From Bacteroidetes bacterium UBA7674 (lineage in GTDB: Bacteria > Bacteroidota > Bacteroidia > Chitinophagales > Chitinophagaceae), in contig DLHG01000004.1 of NCBI GenBank assembly GCA_002483105.1, positions 12,738 through 76,737 of the forward strand: a stretch of 64,000 nucleotides of DNA, read 5' to 3'. Positions 26,163-33,563 of this stretch are shown piece after piece. The notes under the pieces are model-generated. The model ran no database searches. It worked only from the letters and a program-made list of their open reading frames with translations, and was not told the origin of the DNA. Position numbers and translations under genes: made by a program. Each line of letters begins with the position of its first letter. Position 1 is the first letter of the stretch.

Positions 26163-26195
26163 TGTCATCCTGAGCAGCGCGAAGGATCTATCGCG
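26163..26195 (+). repeat. dispersed intergenic repeat beginning TGTCATCCTGAG
   Basis: TGTCATCCTGAGCAGCGC then GAAGGATCTATCGCG, in the spacer between the convergent aroE and methyltransferase genes. The same kind of sequence recurs in intergenic DNA of many bacteria. I see only this copy in the window. Confidence 0.5.
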
Positions 26196-26247
26196 AAGAG
26201 TACGCAACACAGCTATTCACTATTATCTATTCGTTATTCACTGAAAA

Positions 26248-27039
26248 TTACCCCACCGTATAATACACACACGTGGTCAGGAAATTCCTTAAACCATACA
26301 GGTACGTAAGAGGCGCCCACTGCTTGCGGGGTTGCAAGCCGAATTTATATTTGTAGATTGGATTGATAAGGAAGTGTTGCTTCTTTATCACCTTTAAATT
26401 ACTCGCTGCTACAATACGCTCAAAACGCTCTATACTTATCTGCGTATCTTTTATTTCCATCAGTTCAGTGATGTTATCCTTATTCTCACCAAACATCTTC
26501 AGTATACCTTTATAAATTCCCTTTGGCAGAATATGATAATACGGCATCATGCTCAGGAACTTGTTCTCGCATATCTGCTGGTGTCCGCCGAAAGGCATAT
26601 ACCACGGCGGGAAGCCAAAGAATATTTGTCCACCCGGCTTTAAAAAATTCTTCAGGTACGGAATAAATTTCTCCTGGTCAGGGATATGCTCTATCGCATC
26701 TTTCAGGATAATGACATCGAAGAAATCTTTGAATCGCAACAGAAAATCTTCATCATATACATTCTTGTACAGGAACTCCATTTTCTTCTGCTGCACTTCA
26801 TCCTTCAGTAAGTCATTAGCTATATCTATACGCAAAGGATTCAGGTCAACACCCACGCAGTAACAACCCTTCTCAGCAAACGGCAGCAACACGCCGCCTT
26901 CTCCGCAACCTATCTCCATTACATTCACGCCGCCGCCCAACTTGTGGGTCGCTTCTATAAATGGTAACACGTAAGAGCGGGAATTATCTACCTGCTGATC
27001 GAACCGTACTTTCTCGTCTTTATGTTGCTTGAGCGCCAA
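26248..27039 (-). CDS. class I SAM-dependent methyltransferase
   Basis: 263 residues. SAM-binding motif VMEIGCGEGGVLLPFAEKGC (about residues 40-59) followed by GVDLNPLRI; an FDVIILKDAIEHI motif and PGGQIFFGFPPWYMPFGG follow, as in Methyltransf_11/23-type enzymes. A C-terminal segment with EIKDTQISIERFERI is of unknown function. The substrate could be a lipid, quinone or glycan; nothing nearby decides. It starts 26 bp after the DAHP synthase gene on the same strand. Confidence 0.85.
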   Translation of the reverse strand: MALKQHKDEKVRFDQQVDNSRSYVLPFIEATHKLGGGVNVMEIGCGEGGVLLPFAEKGCYCVGVDLNPLRIDIANDLLKDEVQQKKMEFLYKNVYDEDFLLRFKDFFDVIILKDAIEHIPDQEKFIPYLKNFLKPGGQIFFGFPPWYMPFGGHQQICENKFLSMMPYYHILPKGIYKGILKMFGENKDNITELMEIKDTQISIERFERIVAASNLKVIKKQHFLINPIYKYKFGLQPRKQWAPLTYLYGLRNFLTTCVYYTVG

Positions 27040-27065
27040 TGATTGCTGTTTTAAGAGCTGCTAAT

Positions 27066-28142
27066 TTACTTTTTTACTTCTTTCATTGTATCACTCAGCA
27101 CTTCCAATTGCTTTTTGATGCTCTCATGATGTATTTTTTCATACAGCGCTATGATGAATTCCTTGTCCATTTCCAGCTTTTCGGCCCTCGCCCCCCTTGT
27201 TTCCACTATCTCGTTCCAACGCTCGGGCAGGTAGGCGGCTATATTGGCTAGTTTTTTCACCAGGCCTATCTTTTCGCTCAGCTCCATGCGGCGGGCTATC
27301 AGGTCTATTATCTCCGCATCCATACTGTCCATCTGCTGACGCAGGTATTCCAGCTCCACACTGCCGCTCAGGTCGGTATCATGAGAGCGGACCACTATCT
27401 GCGATAGTATCTGACCCAGCGCCTGCGGGGTTATCTGCTGATCCGCATCGCTCCACGCCTCAGCGGGATTAGGATGCGTTTCTATCATCAGCCCGTCAAA
27501 GCCCATATCCATCGCTTTCTGAACCACATCGGCCACCTTGCTGCTGTTGCCCGTAATATGACTCGGGTCACAGAAGATGGGGAGTTCGGGCTTGCGCCTT
27601 TTCAGCTCTATGGGTATCGGCCAGTTGGGCGGATTGCGGTAAGAAGAGGAGGAACTATACGTAGAGAACCCGCGATGTATTGCCGCTATATCTTTTATGC
27701 CCACCCTTTCCAGCCGCTCTATGGCACCCTGCCACAGGCTCACATCAGGATTAACGGGATTTTTCACCAGCACCGGAATATCCACGCCCTTCAGCGCGTC
27801 AGCTATATGCTGCACCTGGAAGGGGTTCACTGTAGTACGCGCGCCTATCCACAGGGCATCAATGCCATATTTCAGCGCCAGCTCTATATGCTCCGGCTCA
27901 GCGACTTCTATTACTAATGGTAAGTTGTATTGCTCTTTTACGTCCTTCAGCCACTTCAGCGCTTCCTCACCATTCCCTTCAAAAGACCCCGGCCTTGTCC
28001 TCGGCTTCCATATCCCTGCCCTGTACAGGTTGACAGGTAAACCCTTCAACCCTTCCGCCGTTGTTAATACCTGTTCCCTCGTTTCCGCGCTACATGGCCC
28101 CGCTATAATATATGGCCTGCTCCCTGTTCTAAAAAAAGACAT
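27066..28142 (-). CDS. DAHP synthase / chorismate mutase fusion
   Basis: 358 residues. The N-terminal part (about 1-255) is a type I beta DAHP synthase: YIIAGPCSAETREQ, a KPRTRPGSFEG loop, LWIGARTTVNPFQ, VKNPVNPD and IFCDPSHITG. The C-terminal part (about 265-350) is an AroQ-type chorismate mutase, LEYLRQQMDSMDAEIIDLIA then RRMELSEKIG. The same domain order is described in Porphyromonas and Prevotella, where the mutase domain allows feedback inhibition by prephenate. It commits carbon to chorismate, as aroE does nearby on the other strand. Confidence 0.93.
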   Translation of the reverse strand: MSFFRTGSRPYIIAGPCSAETREQVLTTAEGLKGLPVNLYRAGIWKPRTRPGSFEGNGEEALKWLKDVKEQYNLPLVIEVAEPEHIELALKYGIDALWIGARTTVNPFQVQHIADALKGVDIPVLVKNPVNPDVSLWQGAIERLERVGIKDIAAIHRGFSTYSSSSSYRNPPNWPIPIELKRRKPELPIFCDPSHITGNSSKVADVVQKAMDMGFDGLMIETHPNPAEAWSDADQQITPQALGQILSQIVVRSHDTDLSGSVELEYLRQQMDSMDAEIIDLIARRMELSEKIGLVKKLANIAAYLPERWNEIVETRGARAEKLEMDKEFIIALYEKIHHESIKKQLEVLSDTMKEVKK

Positions 28143-28172
28143 GATGCAAAGGTAGGGGTTAATGTCATAACA

Positions 28173-28214
28173 CGTCCCCTCTTCGAGAGGGGTTAGGGGT
28201 GTGTCGGCTCAAGC
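28173..28214 (+). repeat. hairpin repeat, family C variant
   Basis: CCCCTCT-TCG-AGAGGGG hairpin, then TTAGGGGTGTG and TCGGCTC. It has the layout of 33093-33134, but the stem pairs differ in a compensated way. First element of a gene-free cluster (28143-28612, 470 bp) that holds this, family A, further hairpins and a transpeptidase fragment. Confidence 0.7.
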
Positions 28215-28220
28215 AAAAAA

Positions 28221-28285
28221 ACTCCCCGCCCTATTTTCAGGGAGGGGTGCCCTTGCGCAGCTTGGGCGGGGTGGGTGACTCACGC
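28221..28285 (+). repeat. dispersed GC-rich repeat, family A, short form
   Basis: An ACTCCCCGCCC head closing with GGGAGGGG, then TGCCCTTGCGCAGC, TTGGGCGGGGTGGG and TGACTCACGC. It shares the core and ending of 7569-7659 but lacks the inner palindromic block. Confidence 0.8.
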
Positions 28286-28294
28286 AAATCACCT

Positions 28295-28370
28295 TATCCC
28301 CTCCTGTTTTTAGGAGGGGGATGTTCGAATTCAGCGAAGTCTGAATTTGAACTGGGGAGGTTGACTCGCA
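28295..28370 (+). repeat. hairpin repeat with double stem
   Basis: CCCCTCCT (28298-28305) pairs with AGGAGGGG (28312-28319); after GGATG a second stem TTCGAATTCAG / CTGAATTTGAA with one mismatch follows; the element ends GGGGAGGTTGACTCGC, the boundary motif of families A and C. Confidence 0.65.
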
Positions 28371-28375
28371 TAAAT

Positions 28376-28489
28376 AATATCACCCCATCCATCGACTGGA
28401 CCTGGGGCTGCATTGCCGTGAAAAACAAAGACGTGGATGAGTTGTTTGAGTATGTGGTGATGGGTGCGCCGATACATATTTTGCCGTGA
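28376..28489 (+). pseudogene. 3' fragment of an L,D-transpeptidase (YkuD) gene
   Basis: The frame reads NITPSIDWTWGCIAVKNKD and continues to VMGAPIHILP and a TGA stop. This is the catalytic end of YkuD-type L,D-transpeptidases: the GCIAV cysteine motif, then an acidic helix and a G(T/A)PIxIxP closing strand. No start codon, signal sequence or upstream domain exists; the 5' side runs into hairpin repeats. It is a remnant of 37 or so codons. Confidence 0.7.
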
Positions 28490-28512
28490 GGCTTTGCGCG
28501 AGATGCACCACC

Positions 28513-28577
28513 CCCATTTGAAAAACAAGCCTTCGGCGGTTTTTCAAATGTCCCCTCCTCCACAAGGAGGGGAGTCT
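28513..28577 (+). repeat. two adjacent hairpin repeats
   Basis: A perfect 12-bp stem CATTTGAAAAAC / GTTTTTCAAATG (28515-28550) encloses a small GCC/GGC hairpin. It is followed by CCCCTCCT / AGGAGGGG (28552-28572) and the GAGTC boundary. It ends just upstream of the channel-like gene. Confidence 0.7.
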
Positions 28578-28612
28578 AATTGTGCTACGATTATTTTCTA
28601 CCTTTATACACC

Positions 28613-28957
28613 ATGTACGAAAGCAAGAAGGAACAACTGGCGCCGCTCCCGGTTTTCTATAAGCGTGTATTCCGGCATTTGCTGGTAGTTGGTATACTGC
28701 TGGGCGGTTGCCTCATTATTGGCATTCTCGGCTATCACTACATTGCTAACATTCCATGGATAGATGCGTTGCACAATGCCTCCATGATCCTCGGCGGTAT
28801 GGGGCCGGTGGTAACGATAGAAAACGTTAGTGGTAAATTATTTTCTTCGTTCTATGCACTGTTCAGTGGTGTGGCGTTCATTACCAATATCGGTATCCTT
28901 CTTACACCCTTGGCGCATAGGTTGTATCATCGTTTGCATGTAGATGATGAGGACTGA
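28613..28957 (+). CDS. two-helix channel-like membrane protein
   Basis: 114 residues from the ATG at 28613. A basic N-terminus is followed by helix 1 (LLVVGILLGGCLIIGILGYHYI), a short amphipathic segment IPWIDALHNASMILGGMGPV, helix 2 (FYALFSGVAFITNIGILLTPL) and a His/Arg-rich tail. The layout, a helix, a pore helix starting with W-x-DAL, a Gly-rich loop ending in Pro and a second helix, is that of two-transmembrane potassium channels, but the filter T-x-G-Y/F-G is replaced by LGGMGP. It may be a degenerate channel or unrelated. It is flanked by repeats on both sides. Confidence 0.65.
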   Translation: MYESKKEQLAPLPVFYKRVFRHLLVVGILLGGCLIIGILGYHYIANIPWIDALHNASMILGGMGPVVTIENVSGKLFSSFYALFSGVAFITNIGILLTPLAHRLYHRLHVDDED

Positions 28958-28961
28958 CAAC

Positions 28962-29066
28962 TTTACGCGAGTCGACATCGCCCTGGCCCCGTTATTCGCT
29001 ATCGCTCATGAGAACGTTCGCTTGCACACACAAAGCCTTCGCACAAAGGGGGAATATTTTCGTGAG
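28962..29066 (-). repeat. extended family C-like repeat
   Basis: On the minus strand it starts near CTCACGAAAATATTCCCCC and ends GGGCGATG then TCGACTCGCGTAAA. Both ends match family C, but about 50 bp of unrelated sequence sits between them. It lies between the channel-like gene and rnc. Confidence 0.55.
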
Positions 29067-29076
29067 TATTATTCGC

Positions 29077-29118
29077 AAATTGAAAACTGCCAACTGTAAA
29101 TTGAAAACTGCTAACTGA
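29077..29118. repeat. two 21-bp tandem units at the 3' end of rnc
   Basis: AAATTGAAAACTGCCAACTGT is followed directly by a copy with two changes. The rnc stop codon (29111-29113) lies inside the second unit. Confidence 0.6.
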
Positions 29119-29881
29119 TAGCGAGGACTTCGATGGCCTTTTGCGCAGCAACCTGGCCGGCTTCTTTTTTGTTGTAGCCGGAACCTTGCGCTACTACTTC
29201 TCCGTTCAGCGCTATACCGATGGTGAATAGTTTGCGGGAACCTTCCATTGTTTCTTCCAATGTGTCGAAAGAAAGGTCGTGATTATTGCGCTGTGCCCAG
29301 CTGAGGAGTTTGTTCTTGTAGTTGGTATCTGTATCTGCCAGCAGGTCTATATCTATGTACGGCCTGATGAGTTGTTTCAGGATGAAGCTTCTCGTTTTAG
29401 GGAATCCCTGGTCGAGGTACACCGCGCCTATCAAGGCTTCCAGGGCATTGCCAAATATATGGCTGCGGCTGAGGCCTTTGTCGTTCTGGTTGTACTGCAC
29501 CATCTTTTGCAGACCCATACGCATCGCTACATTGTTCAGCGTTTCACGGCGAACAATGCGGGAACGAAGTTCTGTAAGATAACCTTCAGGTTGATACGGA
29601 TATTTTTTGAAGAGGTACTCTGCTACTATTGCCCCCAGCATGGCATCACCTAAAAATTCTAAACGCTCATTGTTCTGCGCCAGCTCTTCGATCTTAGAGC
29701 GGTGCATCAGTGCCAGCTGGTAATACGGTAAATGGTTTGGGGTAAACCCAAGCATATGCTCCAGTTGGGAAACCAACTGTTTATTGGGGGAAAAGAAATG
29801 TAAGATCCTTGAGGTGAACCTACGCAAGTTACTCCTGGTATTTTTTAAAGATAATGGAAGCGTTATGCCCTCCAAATCCAA
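29111..29881 (-). CDS. rnc: ribonuclease III
   Basis: 256 residues. The catalytic motif NERLEFLGDAMLGAIVAEYL (about residues 72-91) and the second acidic motif FGNALEALIGAVYLDQG (about 144-160) mark the nuclease domain; the C-terminal 70 residues (NYKNKLLSWAQ, GSGYNKKEAGQVAAQKA) are a double-stranded RNA-binding domain. It has an N-terminal extension of about 30 residues over the E. coli enzyme. Its start overlaps the end of fabF by 53 bp. It processes rRNA and structured RNAs. Confidence 0.95.
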   Translation of the reverse strand: MDLEGITLPLSLKNTRSNLRRFTSRILHFFSPNKQLVSQLEHMLGFTPNHLPYYQLALMHRSKIEELAQNNERLEFLGDAMLGAIVAEYLFKKYPYQPEGYLTELRSRIVRRETLNNVAMRMGLQKMVQYNQNDKGLSRSHIFGNALEALIGAVYLDQGFPKTRSFILKQLIRPYIDIDLLADTDTNYKNKLLSWAQRNNHDLSFDTLEETMEGSRKLFTIGIALNGEVVAQGSGYNKKEAGQVAAQKAIEVLAIS

Positions 29882-31088
29882 AGGTATTACTTAATGCTGC
29901 ACGAACGGTACGTTTCTGCGCCTTGTGGAACGTAAAGTTCAGGCGTGGATCGAACGACGGATCGTCAGTAAAGTGGTTGATGGTAGGAGGAACGATATCA
30001 TGCTGCACTGCAAGGATACTTGCAATAGCCTCGATAGCACCCGCAGCACCCAACAGGTGACCGGTCATTGATTTGGTAGAGCTGATGTTCACATTGTAAG
30101 CATGCTCACCAAATACTCTTTGTATAGCTGTGGCTTCACTGATGTCGCCGAGTGGTGTAGAAGTACCGTGTACATTAATATAGTCGATGTCTTCAGGCAC
30201 CATATCCGCATCTTCCAGCGCGTTCTTCATTACATTGAAAGCACCGAGCCCTTCCGGGTGCGGAGCGGTGAGGTGATACGCATCTGCGCTCATACCGCCA
30301 CCGGCTACTTCTGCAATAATGTGCGCGCCACGGCGTTTGGCATGTTCCAGTTCTTCCACTACTATACAGCCCGCACCTTCACCCATCACAAAGCCATCAC
30401 GATCCAGATCGAACGGACGGCTGGCGGTTTGCGGGGAGTCGTTGCGTTCGCTCAATGCTTTCATAGCATTGAACCCACCAATACCCGACTCAGTTACCAC
30501 CGCTTCAGAGCCACCGCAGATAATAGCATCCGCCTTACCTATGCGTACATAAGTAAGGGCATCTATCAGTGCATTGGTAGAAGAAGCGCAGGCGCTTACC
30601 GTAGCAAAGTTGGGGCCGCGGAAACCATACTTCATAGAAATATGTCCGGAGGCGATATCCAATATCAGCTTTGGAATGAAGAAGGGATTGAAACGCGGAG
30701 TGCCATCGCCTTTATTAAAGGCGGTCATCTCCTCGATGAAAGTGATCATACCACCTATGCCTGATGCCCAGATGACACCTACACGGTCTTGGTTAATCCC
30801 TTCCTGTGTCAGGTTTGCCTGTTTCACTGCCTGGTCGGCAGCTACTACGGCAAGCTGAGAAAAGCGGTCGAGCTTACGTGCTTCTTTGCGCTCGAAGTAA
30901 TCTTCGGCACTAAAGCCTTTCAACTCACAGGCAAAGCGTGTTTTAAACTTGCTCGCATCAAATTGTTTAATGAAATCGGCACCCGATACTCCATTAGTCA
31001 AGCCTTCCCAATATGCAGGTACGGAATTACCCAATGGTGTAAGGGCACCGATACCGGTAACGACAACGCGTTTGAACGGTAATTTCAT
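29829..31088 (-). CDS. fabF: beta-ketoacyl-ACP synthase II
   Basis: 419 residues. FabF elongates fatty acids by condensing malonyl-ACP with acyl-ACP. The catalytic Cys lies in VSACASSTNAL (about residue 165), the two histidines in NVHGTSTPLGD and KSMTGHLLGAAGA, and the GFGGHNASI end is present. The gene order acpP-fabF-rnc is the usual one in Bacteroidota. Confidence 0.96.
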   Translation of the reverse strand: MKLPFKRVVVTGIGALTPLGNSVPAYWEGLTNGVSGADFIKQFDASKFKTRFACELKGFSAEDYFERKEARKLDRFSQLAVVAADQAVKQANLTQEGINQDRVGVIWASGIGGMITFIEEMTAFNKGDGTPRFNPFFIPKLILDIASGHISMKYGFRGPNFATVSACASSTNALIDALTYVRIGKADAIICGGSEAVVTESGIGGFNAMKALSERNDSPQTASRPFDLDRDGFVMGEGAGCIVVEELEHAKRRGAHIIAEVAGGGMSADAYHLTAPHPEGLGAFNVMKNALEDADMVPEDIDYINVHGTSTPLGDISEATAIQRVFGEHAYNVNISSTKSMTGHLLGAAGAIEAIASILAVQHDIVPPTINHFTDDPSFDPRLNFTFHKAQKRTVRAALSNTFGFGGHNASIIFKKYQE

Positions 31089-31121
31089 TGAAACAATTTC
31101 AGTTACAGAGTAGTGTAAAAA

Positions 31122-31358
31122 TTACTTTACGTGTTCTTCCAGATAAGAGATAGCCTGGCCAACGGTAGTGATGGTTTCCGCTTGTTCATCAGGAATAGAG
31201 ATGTTGAATTCTTTTTCGAATTCCATTATCAGTTCCACTGTATCAAGTGAATCTGCGCCGAGGTCGTTAGTAAAGCTGGCTTCCGGTGTAACTTCTGATT
31301 CGTCAACACCCAGTTTGTCTACAATGATCTTTTTAACGCGATTTGCAATTTCAGACAT
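31122..31358 (-). CDS. acpP: acyl carrier protein
   Basis: 78 residues, acidic. The phosphopantetheine attachment serine is in GADSLDTVELIM near residue 40. It carries growing acyl chains for FabF, encoded 33 bp downstream. The start is the ATG at 31358, with MSEIANRVKKIIVDKLGVDE typical of the family. Confidence 0.97.
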   Translation of the reverse strand: MSEIANRVKKIIVDKLGVDESEVTPEASFTNDLGADSLDTVELIMEFEKEFNISIPDEQAETITTVGQAISYLEEHVK

Positions 31359-31384
31359 AGCTAATGCAATTTAATTTTATGCTG

Positions 31385-31392
31385 CAAAAATA
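31385..31392 (-). promoter_or_regulatory. -7 promoter box for acpP-fabF-rnc
   Basis: TATTTTTG on the minus strand matches TAnnTTTG; the ATG lies 26 bases downstream. The -33 position does not hold TTTG at the ideal spacing. Confidence 0.45.
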
Positions 31393-31478
31393 TACTTTTT
31401 GACAAAAAGCGGAAGGAATACTTTGCTTTTCGCCGATATTCTTTTTTGGGGATAGTTATTAGGCTTTATTGACATTTA

Positions 31479-32162
31479 TTAATTAACCCGATTTATGCGG
31501 TTTATTCGCTCTTCTACTATCTGTCCATCCCTCATTATCAGCGTTCTATCAGTCATTTCGGCCATTGTTTCATTATGGGTTATCATAATAAAAGTCTGGT
31601 TTAATTTTTCCCTCAGCTCCAGGAATAGTTCGTGAATATGCTGTGCATTGGCGCTATCCAGGTTACCGGTAGGCTCATCGGCCATCACAATAGAGGGTTT
31701 GTTGACCAGTGCACGGGCTATTGCTACCCTTTGTTGCTCGCCACCGGAGAGCTCAGAAGGCTTGTTTTCCAGCCTTTGCGCCAGCCCCACAGTACCCAGT
31801 ATTTCAGCTGCCTGTGCCAGGCCCTCTTTTTTGCCTTTGCCGCCTATCCACAGGGGTATAGCTACATTTTCTACTGCGCTAAACTCCGGCAGCAGGTGGT
31901 GGAACTGGAATACGAAACCGATATTCCTGTTGCGGAACAGCGACTGCTTTTTGCCGGGAAGACCAAACAGGTCGGTATTATCAATAGTTACTTTACCGGA
32001 GTCAGGCCTGTCCAATGAACCTAGCAGATGCAGCAGCGTTGTCTTTCCCGCACCTGACGGGCCTATCACAGATACTATCTCACCTTTGTTAATACTTAGT
32101 GACACGTTATTGACAACGGTGATATTGGAATACTTTTTGATCAGGTTATTGGCAACAAGCAT
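31479..32162 (-). CDS. ABC transporter ATP-binding protein, LolD/MacB-like
   Basis: 227 residues. Walker A GPSGAGKTT (about 34-42), Q-loop region FVFQFHHLLPEFSAVEN, signature LSGGEQQR and Walker B IVMADEPTGNLD are all intact. The LLPEF-type Q-loop and overall length are those of the LolD/FtsE/MacB group, which drive lipoprotein release or efflux. No permease gene is adjacent, so the partner lies elsewhere. It is monocistronic here. Confidence 0.9.
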   Translation of the reverse strand: MLVANNLIKKYSNITVVNNVSLSINKGEIVSVIGPSGAGKTTLLHLLGSLDRPDSGKVTIDNTDLFGLPGKKQSLFRNRNIGFVFQFHHLLPEFSAVENVAIPLWIGGKGKKEGLAQAAEILGTVGLAQRLENKPSELSGGEQQRVAIARALVNKPSIVMADEPTGNLDSANAQHIHELFLELREKLNQTFIMITHNETMAEMTDRTLIMRDGQIVEERINRINRVN

Positions 32163-32302
32163 GGTGTAAATGTAGTTATTTGCTCAATTAGTCAGTACGT
32201 ACAATAAGAATGAAAATTGCTTGTTGTATAGAATAGGCTTGAAATGATAATATTGGGCGAGTAGCTAAAAGATGATTTGTGAATAATATAAAGGAAAGAA
32301 AA

Positions 32303-32333
32303 TTTGTATTATTTGTAGTAAAGGTTACATTTG
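32303..32333 (+). promoter_or_regulatory. Bacteroidota-type promoter for the DUF2795 gene
   Basis: TTTG, exactly 19 bases, then TACATTTG: full consensus. A start near 32340 leaves a leader of about 28 bases. Confidence 0.85.
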
Positions 32334-32367
32334 CCAAAATCAAGGATAAAAGAAAAATTAATTTAAT

Positions 32368-32589
32368 ATGTTTTGGACCTTAGAATTAGCTTCACACTTA
32401 GAAGACGCTCCGTGGCCTGCCACCAAAGACGAACTTATTGATTATGCTATACGTTCGGGTGCACCATTGGAAGTAGTTGAGAACTTGCAAGAGTTAGACG
32501 ACGAAGGGGAAATATATGAAGGCATAGAAGACATATGGCCTGATTATCCTACCCAGGAAGACTTCTTCTTTAATGAAGATGAGTATTGA
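32368..32589 (+). CDS. DUF2795 family protein
   Basis: 73 residues, very acidic at the C-terminus. The segment LEDAPWPATKDELIDYAIR then GAPLEVVENLQEL matches DUF2795, small bacterial proteins of unknown function. It has a consensus promoter and a strong terminator and so forms its own unit, probably well expressed. Confidence 0.85.
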   Translation: MFWTLELASHLEDAPWPATKDELIDYAIRSGAPLEVVENLQELDDEGEIYEGIEDIWPDYPTQEDFFFNEDEY

Positions 32590-32613
32590 TCCCACGACGA
32601 AAAAAATGTTCTG

Positions 32614-32648
32614 TGTGCCTCCGCTAATGCGGGGGCATATTTTTTTTG
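32614..32648 (+). terminator. Rho-independent terminator of the DUF2795 gene
   Basis: TGCCTCCGC pairs with GCGGGGGCA (one G-U pair) around TAAT, followed by eight T. Confidence 0.9.
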
Positions 32649-32673
32649 TTTTGTTCCTCGCAAATCGAAGATC

Positions 32674-33084
32674 ATGGAAAAATTCAAAATAGAATACATT
32701 AATCCGGAAGGGCTTATTAAGAATCCGGCGTTCACTAATGTTATATCGGTAAGTGGTAATGCGCGGACGATATATGTAGGTGAACAGAATTCTAACAATG
32801 CTGCAGGAGAAATAGTAGCGAAGGGAGATTTTAAAGGGCAGACGGTACAGGTGCTGAATAATATAAAAACTGCACTGCAAGCAGCCGGTGCAGATGTAGA
32901 TAACATCATTAAGATGACGATGTACATGTTGCAAGGGCAAGATTTGAAAGAAGGTTTTGCTGCTTTCCAGGAGACTTGGGGTATGTTGAAAAATCCGCCG
33001 GTAATAACGGGTGTGTTTGTTTCTGCGCTGGCGAATCCGGATTATCTTATTGGGATAGAGGTGGTTGCTGTGGTGGAAGGGTAG
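32674..33084 (+). CDS. RidA family protein
   Basis: 136 residues. The family pattern is visible: IEYINPEGLIKNPAFTNVIS, IYVGEQNS, VLNNIKTALQAAGADVDNI and the end VTGVFVSALANPDYLIGIEVVAV. It lacks the usual Arg in the final R-x-x-V motif (NPDYLIGIEV here), so it may not be an imine deaminase of the classical RidA type; other Rid subfamilies vary there. Its stop is 3 bp from the convergent DUF559 gene. A more typical member is at 51137-51523. Confidence 0.82.
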   Translation: MEKFKIEYINPEGLIKNPAFTNVISVSGNARTIYVGEQNSNNAAGEIVAKGDFKGQTVQVLNNIKTALQAAGADVDNIIKMTMYMLQGQDLKEGFAAFQETWGMLKNPPVITGVFVSALANPDYLIGIEVVAVVEG

Positions 33085-33087
33085 GCG

Positions 33088-33501
33088 TTATACATCCCCC
33101 CTTTGAAGGGGGTTAGGGGGATGTTGACTCACGCCCAGCAATTCTCCAACTAGCACTTCAATGGCACGTAGTGTATTTACTATATCTGCATTTACATCTT
33201 TTTCTAAAAACCTGATAACCCTTATTCCGAAGTCTTCAAGCTTTTGTTGCCGGAGAATATCATTCAGATAAACTGCATCATCATTGTGACTGCCGCCATC
33301 TACCTCTATAACTAGTTTTATTTCGTGAGAGTAGAAATCAACAATGTAATTGTCTATTGGAACCTGTCTATGAAACTCAACTCCGCTAGCCTTATTGCGT
33401 ATATGTTTCCACAAAAGCTTTTCAGCAGGAGTACCTTCTTTACGTAACTTCTTGGCAAGCTCTTTAAGTATTGGATTATATGGAATAATCTTATTGCGCA
33501 C
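33088..33501 (-). CDS. DUF559 (Vsr-like) endonuclease domain protein
   Basis: 137 residues. The segments RKEGTPAEKLLWKHIR, FHRQVPIDNYIVDFY, LVIEVDGGSHN and DFGIRVIRFLEKDV form the DUF559 fold, a PD-(D/E)xK-like nuclease related to the Vsr mismatch endonuclease; the Asp in IVDFY and the Glu in IEVDG are the expected metal ligands. The role of these proteins is not established. The C-terminal SQHPPNPLQRGDV is translated from the flanking hairpin repeat and so is not part of the conserved domain. The upstream flank also carries a repeat in reverse orientation. Confidence 0.85.
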   Translation of the reverse strand: MRNKIIPYNPILKELAKKLRKEGTPAEKLLWKHIRNKASGVEFHRQVPIDNYIVDFYSHEIKLVIEVDGGSHNDDAVYLNDILRQQKLEDFGIRVIRFLEKDVNADIVNTLRAIEVLVGELLGVSQHPPNPLQRGDV

Positions 33502-33563
33502 TCAATAAAGATAAATTATTCTTCGCAAGCCGACATCCCCCTACCCCCTAAAGGGGGAATATG
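33093..33563. mobile_element. candidate cassette: DUF559 gene between inverted family C repeats
   Basis: The left copy (33093-33134) reads CATCCCCCC, hairpin CCCCCTTTGAAGGGGG, TTAGGGGGATG, TTGACTCACGC. The right copy (about 33524-33563) is the same element in opposite orientation: its reverse complement reads CATATTCCCCCTTTA, GGGGGTAGGGGGATGTCGG. The nuclease gene fills the space between them and its last 14 or so codons are made of the left repeat. The boundaries suggest a transposable or repeat-captured unit. No target-site duplication is evident and no transposase is present. Confidence 0.45.

Noticed and set aside
28143..28612. Possible CRISPR-like array in the repeat patch
   Set aside because: The repeats differ in sequence and length, spacers are not uniform, and no cas gene is present. 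They are hairpin elements.
29829..29881. Possible frameshift at the fabF-rnc overlap
   Set aside because: fabF ends with its normal GFGGHNASI region and rnc has a complete catalytic domain; the overlap only extends the rnc N-terminus.
32674..33501. RidA-like and DUF559 genes as a toxin-antitoxin or defence pair
   Set aside because: They are convergent, not cotranscribed, and DUF559 is bounded by repeats of its own. No other defence gene is near.
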